From a bacterium (GTDB lineage: Bacteria; UBP14; UBA6098; B30-G16), in assembly GCA_027007865.1 (NCBI GenBank), contig JALTEE010000223.1:1-8001 (forward strand): a stretch of 8,001 bases of DNA, written 5' to 3'. Of this stretch, positions 1-5,405 are shown in pieces. Below the pieces are notes generated by a model. The model was not told where the DNA came from and searched no databases. It saw only the letters and a list, made by a program, of their open reading frames with translations. The position numbers and the translations under genes are program-made. How positions within the stretch are numbered: the stretch's first letter is position 1; the number at the start of each line of letters is the position of its first letter.

Positions 1-803
1 GCGGTGGAATTGATTGCCATAACAATTCCAACCCTACAATAACTAATAACATAATATCGAAAAATGTTGCAGCTTTCGGCGGTGGAATTTATTGCTATAA
101 TTCCAGCCCTATAATAACCAATAACATAATATCGGGGAATTGGGTAGACGACTACGGTGGCGGAATTTGTTGCTTTAATAATTCCAATCCAATAATCTTC
201 AATACAATTCTCTGGAACAACACTATCGGCGAGATATATTCATCTCATTGGGCAGGAATGCCTTGTTCCCTTTTGGTCGCATATACAAATGTTGATTTCA
301 GTAAATGCTATGCAGATTCTCCTTCTGCAATTATCTGGGGTCCGGGCAATATAAATGTAAATCCATTCTTCGTCGATGACGATGAAACGGGGGGATTCGA
401 TTTTCACCTGACCGATTCATCGCTATGTATAGATGCCGGAGCGGAATCGGTCTATGTCGCAATCTGGGATACCACGATTTACGCCCCGACAACGGATATC
501 GACGACAGCACGCGCCCACAGGGAGGGGGATGGGATATGGGAGCGTATGAATTTACCGATTCATCCTATATCCCGCCCGATACAACTGATACACTTTTAT
601 ACATTCTTTATCCGGGCTGGAATTTAATCGGCGGACTTGTCGAAACCATTCCCGCGACATATCTTACGGATAGTCCCGGTGTCTTTTCCGATGTATTCGG
701 ATACGACAGGGAATTGTCGTCGTATTACATCGCCGATTCGCTATATTATAGAAGGGGCTATTGGATTTTTGCGATAGATACCGTTTCGATTTATATGCCA
801 TAG
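1..803 (+). CDS. Secreted right-handed beta-helix protein, choice-of-anchor-Q-like, C-terminal GWNLIG domain (5' partial)
   Basis: The reading frame is open from base 3 to the TAG at 801-803, and its start lies outside the window, so only the last 266 residues are seen. Fragment residues 1-75 hold three copies of an exact 26-residue (78-bp) repeat beginning GGGI and containing PIITNNIISGN-like rungs. This is the pattern of right-handed parallel beta-helix (pectate-lyase-like or Pmp-like) proteins. Next comes a region with NPFFVDDDETGGFDFHL, a C-I-D-A-G motif, TDIDDSTRPQGG and D-MGAYEF, the layout of the choice-of-anchor Q domain of bacterial surface proteins. The last ~65 residues begin YPGWNLIGG and end RRGYWIFA, a small C-terminal domain seen by experience in secreted proteins of candidate phyla. 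No T9SS sorting motif is present. Function is unknown; an extracellular adhesin or polysaccharide-binding role is inference. An internal ATG at 258 is not the true start, because the repeat pattern runs upstream of it. Confidence 0.85.
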   Translation, partial: GGIDCHNNSNPTITNNIISKNVAAFGGGIYCYNSSPIITNNIISGNWVDDYGGGICCFNNSNPIIFNTILWNNTIGEIYSSHWAGMPCSLLVAYTNVDFSKCYADSPSAIIWGPGNINVNPFFVDDDETGGFDFHLTDSSLCIDAGAESVYVAIWDTTIYAPTTDIDDSTRPQGGGWDMGAYEFTDSSYIPPDTTDTLLYILYPGWNLIGGLVETIPATYLTDSPGVFSDVFGYDRELSSYYIADSLYYRRGYWIFAIDTVSIYMP

Positions 804-811
804 GCATTTTT
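795..811 (+). terminator. Possible weak terminator hairpin overlapping a stop codon
   Basis: A 5-bp perfect stem (ATGCC / GGCAT) with a 3-nt loop is followed by five T residues. It contains the TAG stop of the beta-helix gene. The stem is short, so this is only suggestive of a Rho-independent terminator separating that gene from the MIP18 gene 53 bp downstream. Confidence 0.3.
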
Positions 812-846
812 ACAAAATATGCGTATGATAATAATCACTTAAAATC

Positions 847-853
847 GGGAGGT
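847..853 (+). promoter_or_regulatory. Shine-Dalgarno sequence fixing the MIP18 start
   Basis: GGGAGGT lies four bases before the ATG at 857 and selects that start. A longer reading, from an ATG at 761 in the same frame, would overlap the preceding beta-helix gene in another frame and would add 32 residues unlike the family. It is therefore not used. Confidence 0.75.
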
Positions 854-856
854 AAA

Positions 857-1180
857 ATGGCTGAAAACGAAGAACTAAAAGGGAAAATAATCGAAGAATT
901 GAAAAAAATATTCGACCCGGAAATACCTGTGAACATTTATGACCTCGGATTTATCTATAACATCGATATTCAGGATAAAAAGGTTCACATTTTGATGACG
1001 CTCACGGTTCCGGGATGCCCGATTTACCATATTTTAATTAAAGAAATCGAAGAGAAGATTTCCAGTATCGATGGCATAGATAAAGTGGAAGTGGAGTTGA
1101 CTTTCGAGCCTCGCTGGTCTGTGGAAAATATAACAGAAAGCGGAAAAACTAAACTTCGCGCAATGGGATACAATGTATAA
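857..1180 (+). CDS. MIP18/DUF59 family Fe-S assembly protein (SufT-like)
   Basis: This complete 107-residue protein is the usual size of stand-alone MIP18-family (DUF59, FeS_assembly_P) proteins. Family hallmarks are in order: a helical N-terminus, the DPEIPVNIYDLGFIY block (residues 20-34), T-VPGCP with the conserved cysteine at residue 54, and a C-terminal block EPRWSVENITESG ending in a K-LRAMGY tail (residues 84-105). Family members (SufT, PaaD, the N-terminal part of some Mrp/ApbC proteins, eukaryotic Cia2) help mature Fe-S proteins in the cytosol; the exact client here is unknown. No suf or paa genes are visible beside it, so SufT-like is a family-level call. It follows the beta-helix gene by 53 bp on the same strand and is followed by tandem hairpins, so it may be a short transcription unit. 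Confidence 0.92.
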   Translation: MAENEELKGKIIEELKKIFDPEIPVNIYDLGFIYNIDIQDKKVHILMTLTVPGCPIYHILIKEIEEKISSIDGIDKVEVELTFEPRWSVENITESGKTKLRAMGYNV

Positions 1181-1186
1181 TTTTAT

Positions 1187-1229
1187 GCGCATTTTTGTGC
1201 GCTTTGCATTTTAGGCGGGTTTTTCGCCT
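1187..1229 (+). terminator. Tandem hairpins after the MIP18 gene, probable terminator
   Basis: Two small inverted repeats lie 6-49 bases after the stop codon. The first pairs GCGCA with TGCGC (1187-1202) and is followed by T-rich sequence. The second pairs AGGCG with CGCCT (1213-1229) around a GGTTTTT loop. Neither stem is long, but position and arrangement fit transcription termination of the MIP18 gene. Confidence 0.5.
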
Positions 1230-1273
1230 GCCTATTTGGCTCTTGGAAGTTGGCGATTGCTTGTTGGTAATTA

Positions 1274-1425
1274 TGTTATTCCCAATAATTTCACCTGTCA
1301 TTCCCAACTCTCCCGCCAGGGCGGGACAGTCTTGGCTGTCGCTTTATTTTCTGGATTCCCGTTTGCACGGGAATGACAAATAAAGAGGTGTGTTATTTCC
1401 AACAATTTCACAGGTCATTTCCAAC
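1274..1425. repeat. Imperfect 35-bp direct repeat pair (1274-1308 and 1391-1425)
   Basis: The two segments share the pattern TGTTATT-YCCAA-AATTTCAC-GTCATT with about five mismatches, offset by 117 bases. The first copy runs into the palindromic element at 1297 and the second stands just after it, so the element appears to sit inside a duplicated stretch. No gene is supported here: an ORF at 1195-1383 has no ribosome site and reads through the repeats. Confidence 0.6.
1297..1377. repeat. dRS3-like palindromic intergenic element with terminal inverted repeats
   Basis: The 81-bp element is bounded by GTCATTCCC and its exact inverse GGGAATGAC. Its right part contains ATTCCC-N8-GGGAAT, the format of the neisserial dRS3 repeat, and its left part holds the palindrome CCCGCCAGGGCGGG. 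This is the structure of a small non-autonomous MITE/REP-like element. It codes for nothing. The same ATTCCC-N8-GGGAAT core recurs at 3426 and 3576. Confidence 0.75.
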
Positions 1426-1435
1426 GGTTTTATAT

Positions 1436-1470
1436 GTCATTCCCAACTCTCCCGCCAGGGTGGGACAGTC
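1436..1470. repeat. Truncated second copy of the left arm of the 1297 element
   Basis: These 35 bases match 1297-1331 with a single C-to-T difference, including GTCATTCCC and the CCCGCCAGGG palindrome arm. The right arm with the ATTCCC-N8-GGGAAT core is absent, so this looks like a partial or solo element. The following stretch to 1533 shows no gene or recognisable motif apart from the short palindrome AACCGGTT. Confidence 0.7.
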
Positions 1471-1533
1471 CCGGATGTTGCTCGAATTATCGCATTTCAC
1501 CGCAGCGGGACTTAACCGGTTGGGATGGGTGGA

Positions 1534-1560
1534 ACTTTAGACTTTAGACTTTAGACTTTT
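1534..1560 (+). repeat. ACTTTAG tandem repeat next to the npt start
   Basis: ACTTTAG occurs three times head to tail (1534-1554), followed by the degenerate copies ACTTTT and AACTTTCGACTT that run up to the ATG at 1573. The repeat occupies the place where a ribosome binding site would be expected, and no GGAGG-like sequence is visible there. Confidence 0.8.
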
Positions 1561-1572
1561 AACTTTCGACTT

Positions 1573-3183
1573 ATGACAACGATGCAGATGTTTCAAATAG
1601 TAGGCGGACTTTGCGTATTTTTATACGGCATTTCGCAAGTAACGCGCAATTTGCAAAAACTTGCGGGACCCACGCTGCGTTTGCTTGTAGCAAAACTGAC
1701 AAAAAGTCCACCGCTCGGTTTTTTAATGGGAATTTTTCTCGCTTTTGCGCTGCAATCGAGCGGCGCCGTTGCGCTTATGCTCATCGGGTTTGCAAATGCG
1801 GGGCTGGTTTCCGTAGCGCAAGCGCTACCCGTGATACTCGGCGCAGGCATCGGAAGTTCGCTGACCGTGCAACTGCTTGCATTCAAAATATATAAATTCG
1901 CACCGATACTCATAACAATCGGCTTCGTTATGTTTTTCTTCGTTCGCTCGCGAACCTGGCACTATACGGGGAGAGTTATTTTCTCGTTCGGTCTCGTATT
2001 TCTCGGAATGGCGATAATGAAAAGCGGGATAGGGCAGTTTCAAAATCATCCCGCTATCGGTGCGATGGCGGATTTCCTCGTGGGAGCGCCGTTCTGGGTA
2101 GCAGTTCTCGGCTTTATTCTCGCTACGCTTTTTCAGAGCAGCACCGCTGTTTTGGGATTACTGCTTACTCTTGCATTCAGCGGTGTCGTCGATTTAAATA
2201 TTTCTCTGCCGATGATAATAGGTGCGAATGTTGGCTCTTGTATGCTCGGTATCATCGGCTCGATTAAAGGAAAAACCGTATCGAAACAAATTGCATTCGG
2301 GCAGTTATTCCTGCGAGTAATTCTCGCCGTGATATTTTTCGCATTTATCGGGCAATATCGCGCGATAATCGATGCCATCGGCGGAGATTTGCCGCGCAGA
2401 ATTGCAGATGCACACACATTGTTCGAGACTGTCGTGGCGCTTGCGTTTTTCCCGTTTGCAAAATCGCTGTCGAAACTATTTGAAAAAATTATTCCCAAAA
2501 AACGCGGCGATGAAGAATTTTCTCCGCGCTATCTCGACGATGAAATGCTCGCAAATCCATTGGTGGCAATGGGACAGGCGACGAAGGAAATAATCCGAAT
2601 GGGCGAAAAAGTCGAGGAAATGCTGCGCGACTGGGGAAAAGTCTTCTTCTCGAACGACAAACAATTGCTTGAAAAGGTTATCGAAGAAGACGATAAAGTC
2701 GATGTGCTGCAAGAATCGATAACCGAATTTTTAAGCAAAGTAGCGATGGAGGAACTGGAAGAGGAGAGCGCTTCTCTCGCCGTTTCGCTCGTGCACATCG
2801 CATTCGAGTTGGAACACATCGGCGATGTAATTAGCAAAGACCTCGCAGTTCACGCTCAAAAGAAAATCGATGTTGGATATTATTTTTCCGACGAGGGATT
2901 TTCGGAAATACTCGCCTATCACAACGATGTGCTAAAAAATTATAACATAGCGCTCGACGCAATCCCACTGCGCGATAAAAAACTCGCCAAAATGGTCATC
3001 GAACAGACAAAACACCTCGTAGAACGACAGCGAGAGCTATATCGCAGCCACCTGAGACGATTGCGAAAAGGATTGAAAGAATCTGAAGAAACGAGCACTC
3101 TTCACATAGACATTCTCAGCGATTTGAACAACATCAATCTGCACATATCGTATATCGCATACGCGCTGCTGGGTAAAGTATAG
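1573..3183 (+). CDS. Na+/phosphate cotransporter family protein with PhoU-like C-terminal domain
   Basis: This complete 536-residue inner-membrane protein has the two inverted Na/Pi-cotransport repeats of the NptA/PhoU-fused family. The signature QSS triplets lie at residues 61-63 (in ALQSSGAVALML) and 188-190 (in LFQSSTAVLGLLL), each followed by a glycine-rich stretch (GAGIGSS at 90-96, GANVGS at 217-222). An AHTLFE motif at 280-285 closes the membrane part. Hydrophobic segments span roughly residues 5-25, 48-75, 82-105, 108-125, 134-152, 170-202, 206-230, 243-262 and 285-297. Residues ~330-536 are charged and helical, as in PhoU domains. The likely role is Na+-coupled phosphate uptake or export; direction and regulation cannot be read from sequence. 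Start choice is weak: ATGs at 1573, 1582 and 1588 are all possible and none has a clear Shine-Dalgarno. The gene stands alone and converges on the T9SS gene. Confidence 0.9.
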   Translation: MTTMQMFQIVGGLCVFLYGISQVTRNLQKLAGPTLRLLVAKLTKSPPLGFLMGIFLAFALQSSGAVALMLIGFANAGLVSVAQALPVILGAGIGSSLTVQLLAFKIYKFAPILITIGFVMFFFVRSRTWHYTGRVIFSFGLVFLGMAIMKSGIGQFQNHPAIGAMADFLVGAPFWVAVLGFILATLFQSSTAVLGLLLTLAFSGVVDLNISLPMIIGANVGSCMLGIIGSIKGKTVSKQIAFGQLFLRVILAVIFFAFIGQYRAIIDAIGGDLPRRIADAHTLFETVVALAFFPFAKSLSKLFEKIIPKKRGDEEFSPRYLDDEMLANPLVAMGQATKEIIRMGEKVEEMLRDWGKVFFSNDKQLLEKVIEEDDKVDVLQESITEFLSKVAMEELEEESASLAVSLVHIAFELEHIGDVISKDLAVHAQKKIDVGYYFSDEGFSEILAYHNDVLKNYNIALDAIPLRDKKLAKMVIEQTKHLVERQRELYRSHLRRLRKGLKESEETSTLHIDILSDLNNINLHISYIAYALLGKV

Positions 3184-3227
3184 CAAGCGTTCCGCTTGAC
3201 ACCCTTCGGGTGATTCCACGCTTCGCG
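3184..3227. terminator. Three small TTC-loop hairpins after the npt gene
   Basis: Immediately after the stop codon come CAAGCG-TTC-CGCTTG (3184-3198), CACCC-TTC-GGGTG (3200-3212) and CGC-TTC-GCG (3219-3227). All are perfect short stems with the same three-base loop. There is no U-run, so a classic Rho-independent terminator is not shown. They may stabilise the 3' end or belong to a dispersed repeat family. Confidence 0.45.
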
Positions 3228-3264
3228 GCTCGTTAGAATCGCTCCCATTCTGTCCGCTCAAATT

Positions 3265-3288
3265 CTATTTCAAATACACAATCCGTTT
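3265..3288 (-). pseudogene. Orphan fragment of a T9SS sorting-domain tail (KRIVYLK-stop)
   Basis: Read on the minus strand, these 24 bases encode KRIVYLK and a TAG stop. This matches the last codons of the intact T9SS gene (KRIVYVR-stop at 3677-3700). Nothing else of that gene is present here: the match ends exactly where the double-hairpin element at 3289 begins. It is best read as a remnant of a duplicated or deleted T9SS gene. The match is short, but three further copies nearby make chance unlikely. Confidence 0.6.
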
Positions 3289-3364
3289 CGTAGGGGCGGG
3301 TTCCAAACCCGCCCTTTCATTTCCCGAATGATTATCAAGGGCAGGTCTCGGACCTGCCCCTACG
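3289..3364. repeat. Double-hairpin intergenic element, CGTAGGGGC class
   Basis: The 76-bp element has near-perfect terminal inverted repeats (CGTAGGGGCGGG and CCTGCCCCTACG, 11 of 12 pairing). It contains two perfect internal palindromes: GGGCGGGTT-CCA-AACCCGCCC and GGGCAGGTC-TCG-GACCTGCCC. About 24 bases of unstructured sequence separate them. It shares its CGTAGGGGC ends and two-hairpin plan, but not its internal sequence, with the elements at 3797 and 5406. It has no coding capacity. Confidence 0.75.
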
Positions 3365-3376
3365 ACATCGCATCTT

Positions 3377-3411
3377 TTATCTCAAATACACAATCCGTTT
3401 TGTCGTCGTCC
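3377..3411 (-). pseudogene. Orphan T9SS tail copy 2 (RTTTKRIVYLR-stop)
   Basis: On the minus strand this reads TTTKRIVYLR followed by a TAA stop, in register with the end of the intact T9SS gene (RTTTKRIVYVR). Homology to the gene stops at the GGACGACG corresponding to residue ~556. Beyond it lies a dRS3-like element in place of the rest of the domain. It has no start codon in register and is not a functional gene. Confidence 0.65.
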
Positions 3412-3420
3412 ATACATATT

Positions 3421-3493
3421 TCTGGATTCCCGTTTTCACGGGAATGACAAATGGGGTGCGGTGTGTCATTCCCAACTCGATTGGGAATCCAGA
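3421..3493. repeat. dRS3-like paired palindromic element, copy 1
   Basis: The 73-bp element is bounded by TCTGGATTCCC and its inverse GGGAATCCAGA. Inside are two arms, ATTCCC-GTTTTCAC-GGGAAT and CCCAA-CTCGA-TTGGG, in inverted orientation, so the whole could fold as one long hairpin with two side stems. ATTCCC-N8-GGGAAT is the form of the neisserial dRS3 repeat. In transcripts of the convergent genes on either side it may act as a terminator or 3'-end stabiliser (inference). Confidence 0.75.
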
Positions 3494-3526
3494 AGAGGTT
3501 GTGTATCGGGTTTCTTAATTCTCGTT

Positions 3527-3561
3527 CTATCTCAAATACACAATCCGTTTTGTCGTCGTCC
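3527..3561 (-). pseudogene. Orphan T9SS tail copy 3 (RTTTKRIVYLR-stop)
   Basis: This is the same minus-strand reading as the copy at 3377 but ending in TAG: TTTKRIVYLR-stop, against TTTKRIVYVR-stop in the intact gene. It lies 150 bp downstream of the real stop codon of the T9SS gene. It has no start and no upstream domain, so it is a gene-end remnant carried in the tandem unit. Confidence 0.65.
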
Positions 3562-3570
3562 ATACATATT

Positions 3571-3643
3571 TCTGGATTCCCGTTTTCACGGGAATGACAA
3601 ATGGGGCGCGGTGTGTCATTCCCAACTCGATTGGGAATCCAGA
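3571..3643. repeat. dRS3-like paired palindromic element, copy 2
   Basis: This matches the element at 3421 at 150-bp spacing, with the same TCTGGATTCCC / GGGAATCCAGA ends and the same two ATTCCC arms. It lies 34 bases beyond the T9SS gene's stop codon on the minus strand, where a terminator would be expected. That position would let it end that transcript (inference). Confidence 0.75.
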
Positions 3644-3676
3644 GGGGGTTGTGTATCGGGTTTCTTAATTCTCGTT

Positions 3677-5377
3677 CTATCTCACATACACAATCCGTTT
3701 TGTCGTCGTCCGTCCATCATCCATTGTCGCTCGCACGAGATATATCCCCGATGATATGGATTTGTCGGGTGTCCAGATGAATGTGCGGGCGCCGTTCGTA
3801 GGGGCGTATGGCATACGCCCTTTGTCTATTGGGCGAACGCTGTTCGCCCCTACGATATTACCCATTATATCGTATATTTCCACATCCGCATTTGCTGGTG
3901 CGGTGATGGCGCAAGACGAATTGAACGGATTCGGATATGCGCTGATTGTATAAGCAAGGGGTTGCAACCCATTGTTATCATCGCTTATTCCTTCTTCCGG
4001 CGACAACTTCACTATCCAATAATCACAAGTCGAATTTCCCCAAGAATCATATCCTTCGTGCCATCCGCTGACATCGTCATCATTGGAATAGGTCAATCCC
4101 GCCACGATGAACCCACCATCAGTGGTCTGTTGAATGGAATACGCATCATCGAAATTGCTTCCGCCGAGACATTTTTGCCAAATAATGTCGCCACCAGAAT
4201 TCAACTTCACGACCCAATAATCTTTACGAACTGTACTTCCGTGATGTCCGCTGACATCGCCATCATTGGAATTGGACGCTCCCGCCACGATGAACCCGCC
4301 ATCGGATGTCTGTTGAATGGAATATGCTTCATCCTCATTGCTTCCGCCGAGACATTTTTGCCAAATAATGTCGCCACCAGAATTCAACTTCACGACCCAA
4401 TAATCATAATATGGGTAATCTGCGCCTTCATGCCATCCGCTGACATCGCCATCATTAGAACAAGTATATCCCGCGACGATGAACCCGCCATCGGATGTCT
4501 GTTGAATGGAATTCGCATAATCATCATGACTTCCCCCGAGGCATTTCTGCCAGACGATATCACCCGACGAATTCAACTTCACTACCCAATAATCATAGTA
4601 GCCGTGGTTTCCGCTGACATCGCCATCATTGGAATGAGTATATCCCGCCAAGATGTATCCGCCATCGGATGTCTGTTGAACGGAAGACGCATGATCACTA
4701 AAACTTCCGCCGAGCGATTTCTGCCAGACGATAGCGCCAACAGAATTCAACTTCACTACCCAATAATCATAATTATGTCCTGTCCCGTGATGTCCGCTGA
4801 CATCGCCATCATTGGACCAGGATTTTCCCGCCACGATGAACCCGCCATCGGATGTCTGTTGAATGGAAGCCGCTTCATCATAACCACTTCCGCCGAGCGA
4901 TTTTTGCCACTCGATATCGCCAGCAGAATTCAACTTCACTACCCAATAATCAGGAGGATAACCCGCGATCCCGTGATGTCCGCTGACATCGCCATCGTCG
5001 GAATAGGACTCTCCCGCCACGATGAACCCGCCATCGGATGTCTGTTGAATAGACTCCGCTTTATCCCAATAACTTCCGCCGAGCGATTTCTGCCAGACGA
5101 TAGCGCCAACAGAATTCAACTTCACTACCCAATAATCAGGATATTCAAACCAAATACCGTCATCCAAGGCTCCCCCATGATGATGTCCGCTGACATCGCC
5201 ATCATAGGAAGCGGACGCTCCCGCCACGATGAACCCGCCATCGGATGTCTGTTGAATGTAATATGCGTCATCAAAATCACTTCCGCCGAGGCATCTCTGC
5301 CACTCGATAGTCGGCTGGGCAAGGCACACGGCAGCAAAAAGCAGCAGTGCAATCGCAAAAATGATAATGTTTCTCAT
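3677..5377 (-). CDS. Secreted seven-repeat protein (propeller-like) with T9SS type A sorting domain
   Basis: This complete 566-residue protein starts at an ATG with a strong AGGAGG six bases upstream. Residues 1-20 are a Sec signal peptide (hydrophobic core, cleavage near CLA|Q; no good lipobox). Seven repeats of 58-69 residues follow at about 26-94, 95-156, 157-217, 218-275, 276-338, 339-399 and 400-465. Each has WQ-K-LGGS, then IQQTSDGGFIVAG, a DGDVSG motif and DYWVVKLNS-GDI. Seven such units suggest a seven-bladed beta-propeller, and the Asp-rich DGDVSG loops could bind Ca2+ (both inferences). The C-terminus carries T9SS sorting features: AYPNPFNSS (480-488), DVEIYDIMGNIV (498-509), SSGIYLVRA (542-550) and a basic KRIVYVR end. 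Secretion through the outer membrane with surface attachment or release is therefore likely. Residues ~507-527 are encoded by a 62-bp palindromic repeat inserted in frame, lengthening the normal loop between the IMG and FIW strands. The biological role is unknown. Confidence 0.9.
   Translation of the reverse strand: MRNIIIFAIALLLFAAVCLAQPTIEWQRCLGGSDFDDAYYIQQTSDGGFIVAGASASYDGDVSGHHHGGALDDGIWFEYPDYWVVKLNSVGAIVWQKSLGGSYWDKAESIQQTSDGGFIVAGESYSDDGDVSGHHGIAGYPPDYWVVKLNSAGDIEWQKSLGGSGYDEAASIQQTSDGGFIVAGKSWSNDGDVSGHHGTGHNYDYWVVKLNSVGAIVWQKSLGGSFSDHASSVQQTSDGGYILAGYTHSNDGDVSGNHGYYDYWVVKLNSSGDIVWQKCLGGSHDDYANSIQQTSDGGFIVAGYTCSNDGDVSGWHEGADYPYYDYWVVKLNSGGDIIWQKCLGGSNEDEAYSIQQTSDGGFIVAGASNSNDGDVSGHHGSTVRKDYWVVKLNSGGDIIWQKCLGGSNFDDAYSIQQTTDGGFIVAGLTYSNDDDVSGWHEGYDSWGNSTCDYWIVKLSPEEGISDDNNGLQPLAYTISAYPNPFNSSCAITAPANADVEIYDIMGNIVGANSVRPIDKGRMPYAPTNGARTFIWTPDKSISSGIYLVRATMDDGRTTTKRIVYVR
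3797..3858. repeat. CGTAGGGGC double-hairpin element inside the T9SS coding sequence
   Basis: These 62 bases match the intergenic copy at 5406-5467 with two differences, in the same orientation. The element has CGTAGGGGCG / CGCCCCTAC ends and two perfect palindromes, GGGCGTATG-G-CATACGCCC and GGGCGAAC-GCT-GTTCGCCC. Read on the minus strand in the gene's frame it has no stop (GTA GGG rather than TAG GGG) and encodes about residues 507-527, including VRPIDKGRMPYAP. No target-site duplication is obvious. Confidence 0.85.
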
Positions 5378-5383
5378 AATAAA

Positions 5384-5389
5384 CCTCCT
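5384..5389 (-). promoter_or_regulatory. Strong Shine-Dalgarno of the T9SS gene
   Basis: AGGAGG on the minus strand, six bases before the ATG at 5377, followed upstream by a poly-A stretch. It fixes the start and implies efficient translation. The double-hairpin element begins only 17 bases further upstream, so it may lie in the 5' untranslated region. Confidence 0.85.
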
Positions 5390-5405
5390 TTTTTTGTTGC
5401 GGTGT

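Larger units (their letters stand above)
3377..3711. repeat. 150-bp tandem duplication (two full copies plus a 35-bp third)
   Basis: Bases 3381-3530 and 3531-3680 match at exactly 150-bp spacing, with about three differences (T/C at the GGGG-GCGG site and two A/G changes after AATCCAGA). A third partial copy covers 3681-3711, inside the 3' end of the T9SS gene. Each unit is made of the ~35-bp T9SS tail-coding segment and ~115 bp that carry a 73-bp dRS3-like palindromic element. The high identity points to a recent duplication by slippage or unequal recombination. Confidence 0.9.

Noticed and set aside
1195..1383. 62-codon ORF after the MIP18 gene
   Set aside because: It starts within the probable terminator, has no ribosome site and reads through the dRS3-like element.
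3377..3711. CRISPR or phage attachment site in the 150-bp repeats
   Set aside because: Whole units are duplicated with no unique spacers, and no integrase or tRNA gene is present; tandem duplication explains the pattern.
3360..3754. Small ORFs on both strands in the 150-bp tandem repeats (peptides with HSRENGNPEI or SQLDWESR)
   Set aside because: They are translations of palindromic elements, repeat at the 150-bp period, lack ribosome sites, and are out of register with the T9SS tail they overlap.
5318..5377. Lipoprotein signal on the T9SS protein (Cys 18)
   Set aside because: The residues before Cys 18 are F-A-A-V, which does not fit a lipobox; an ordinary signal peptidase I site near A20-Q21 is more likely.
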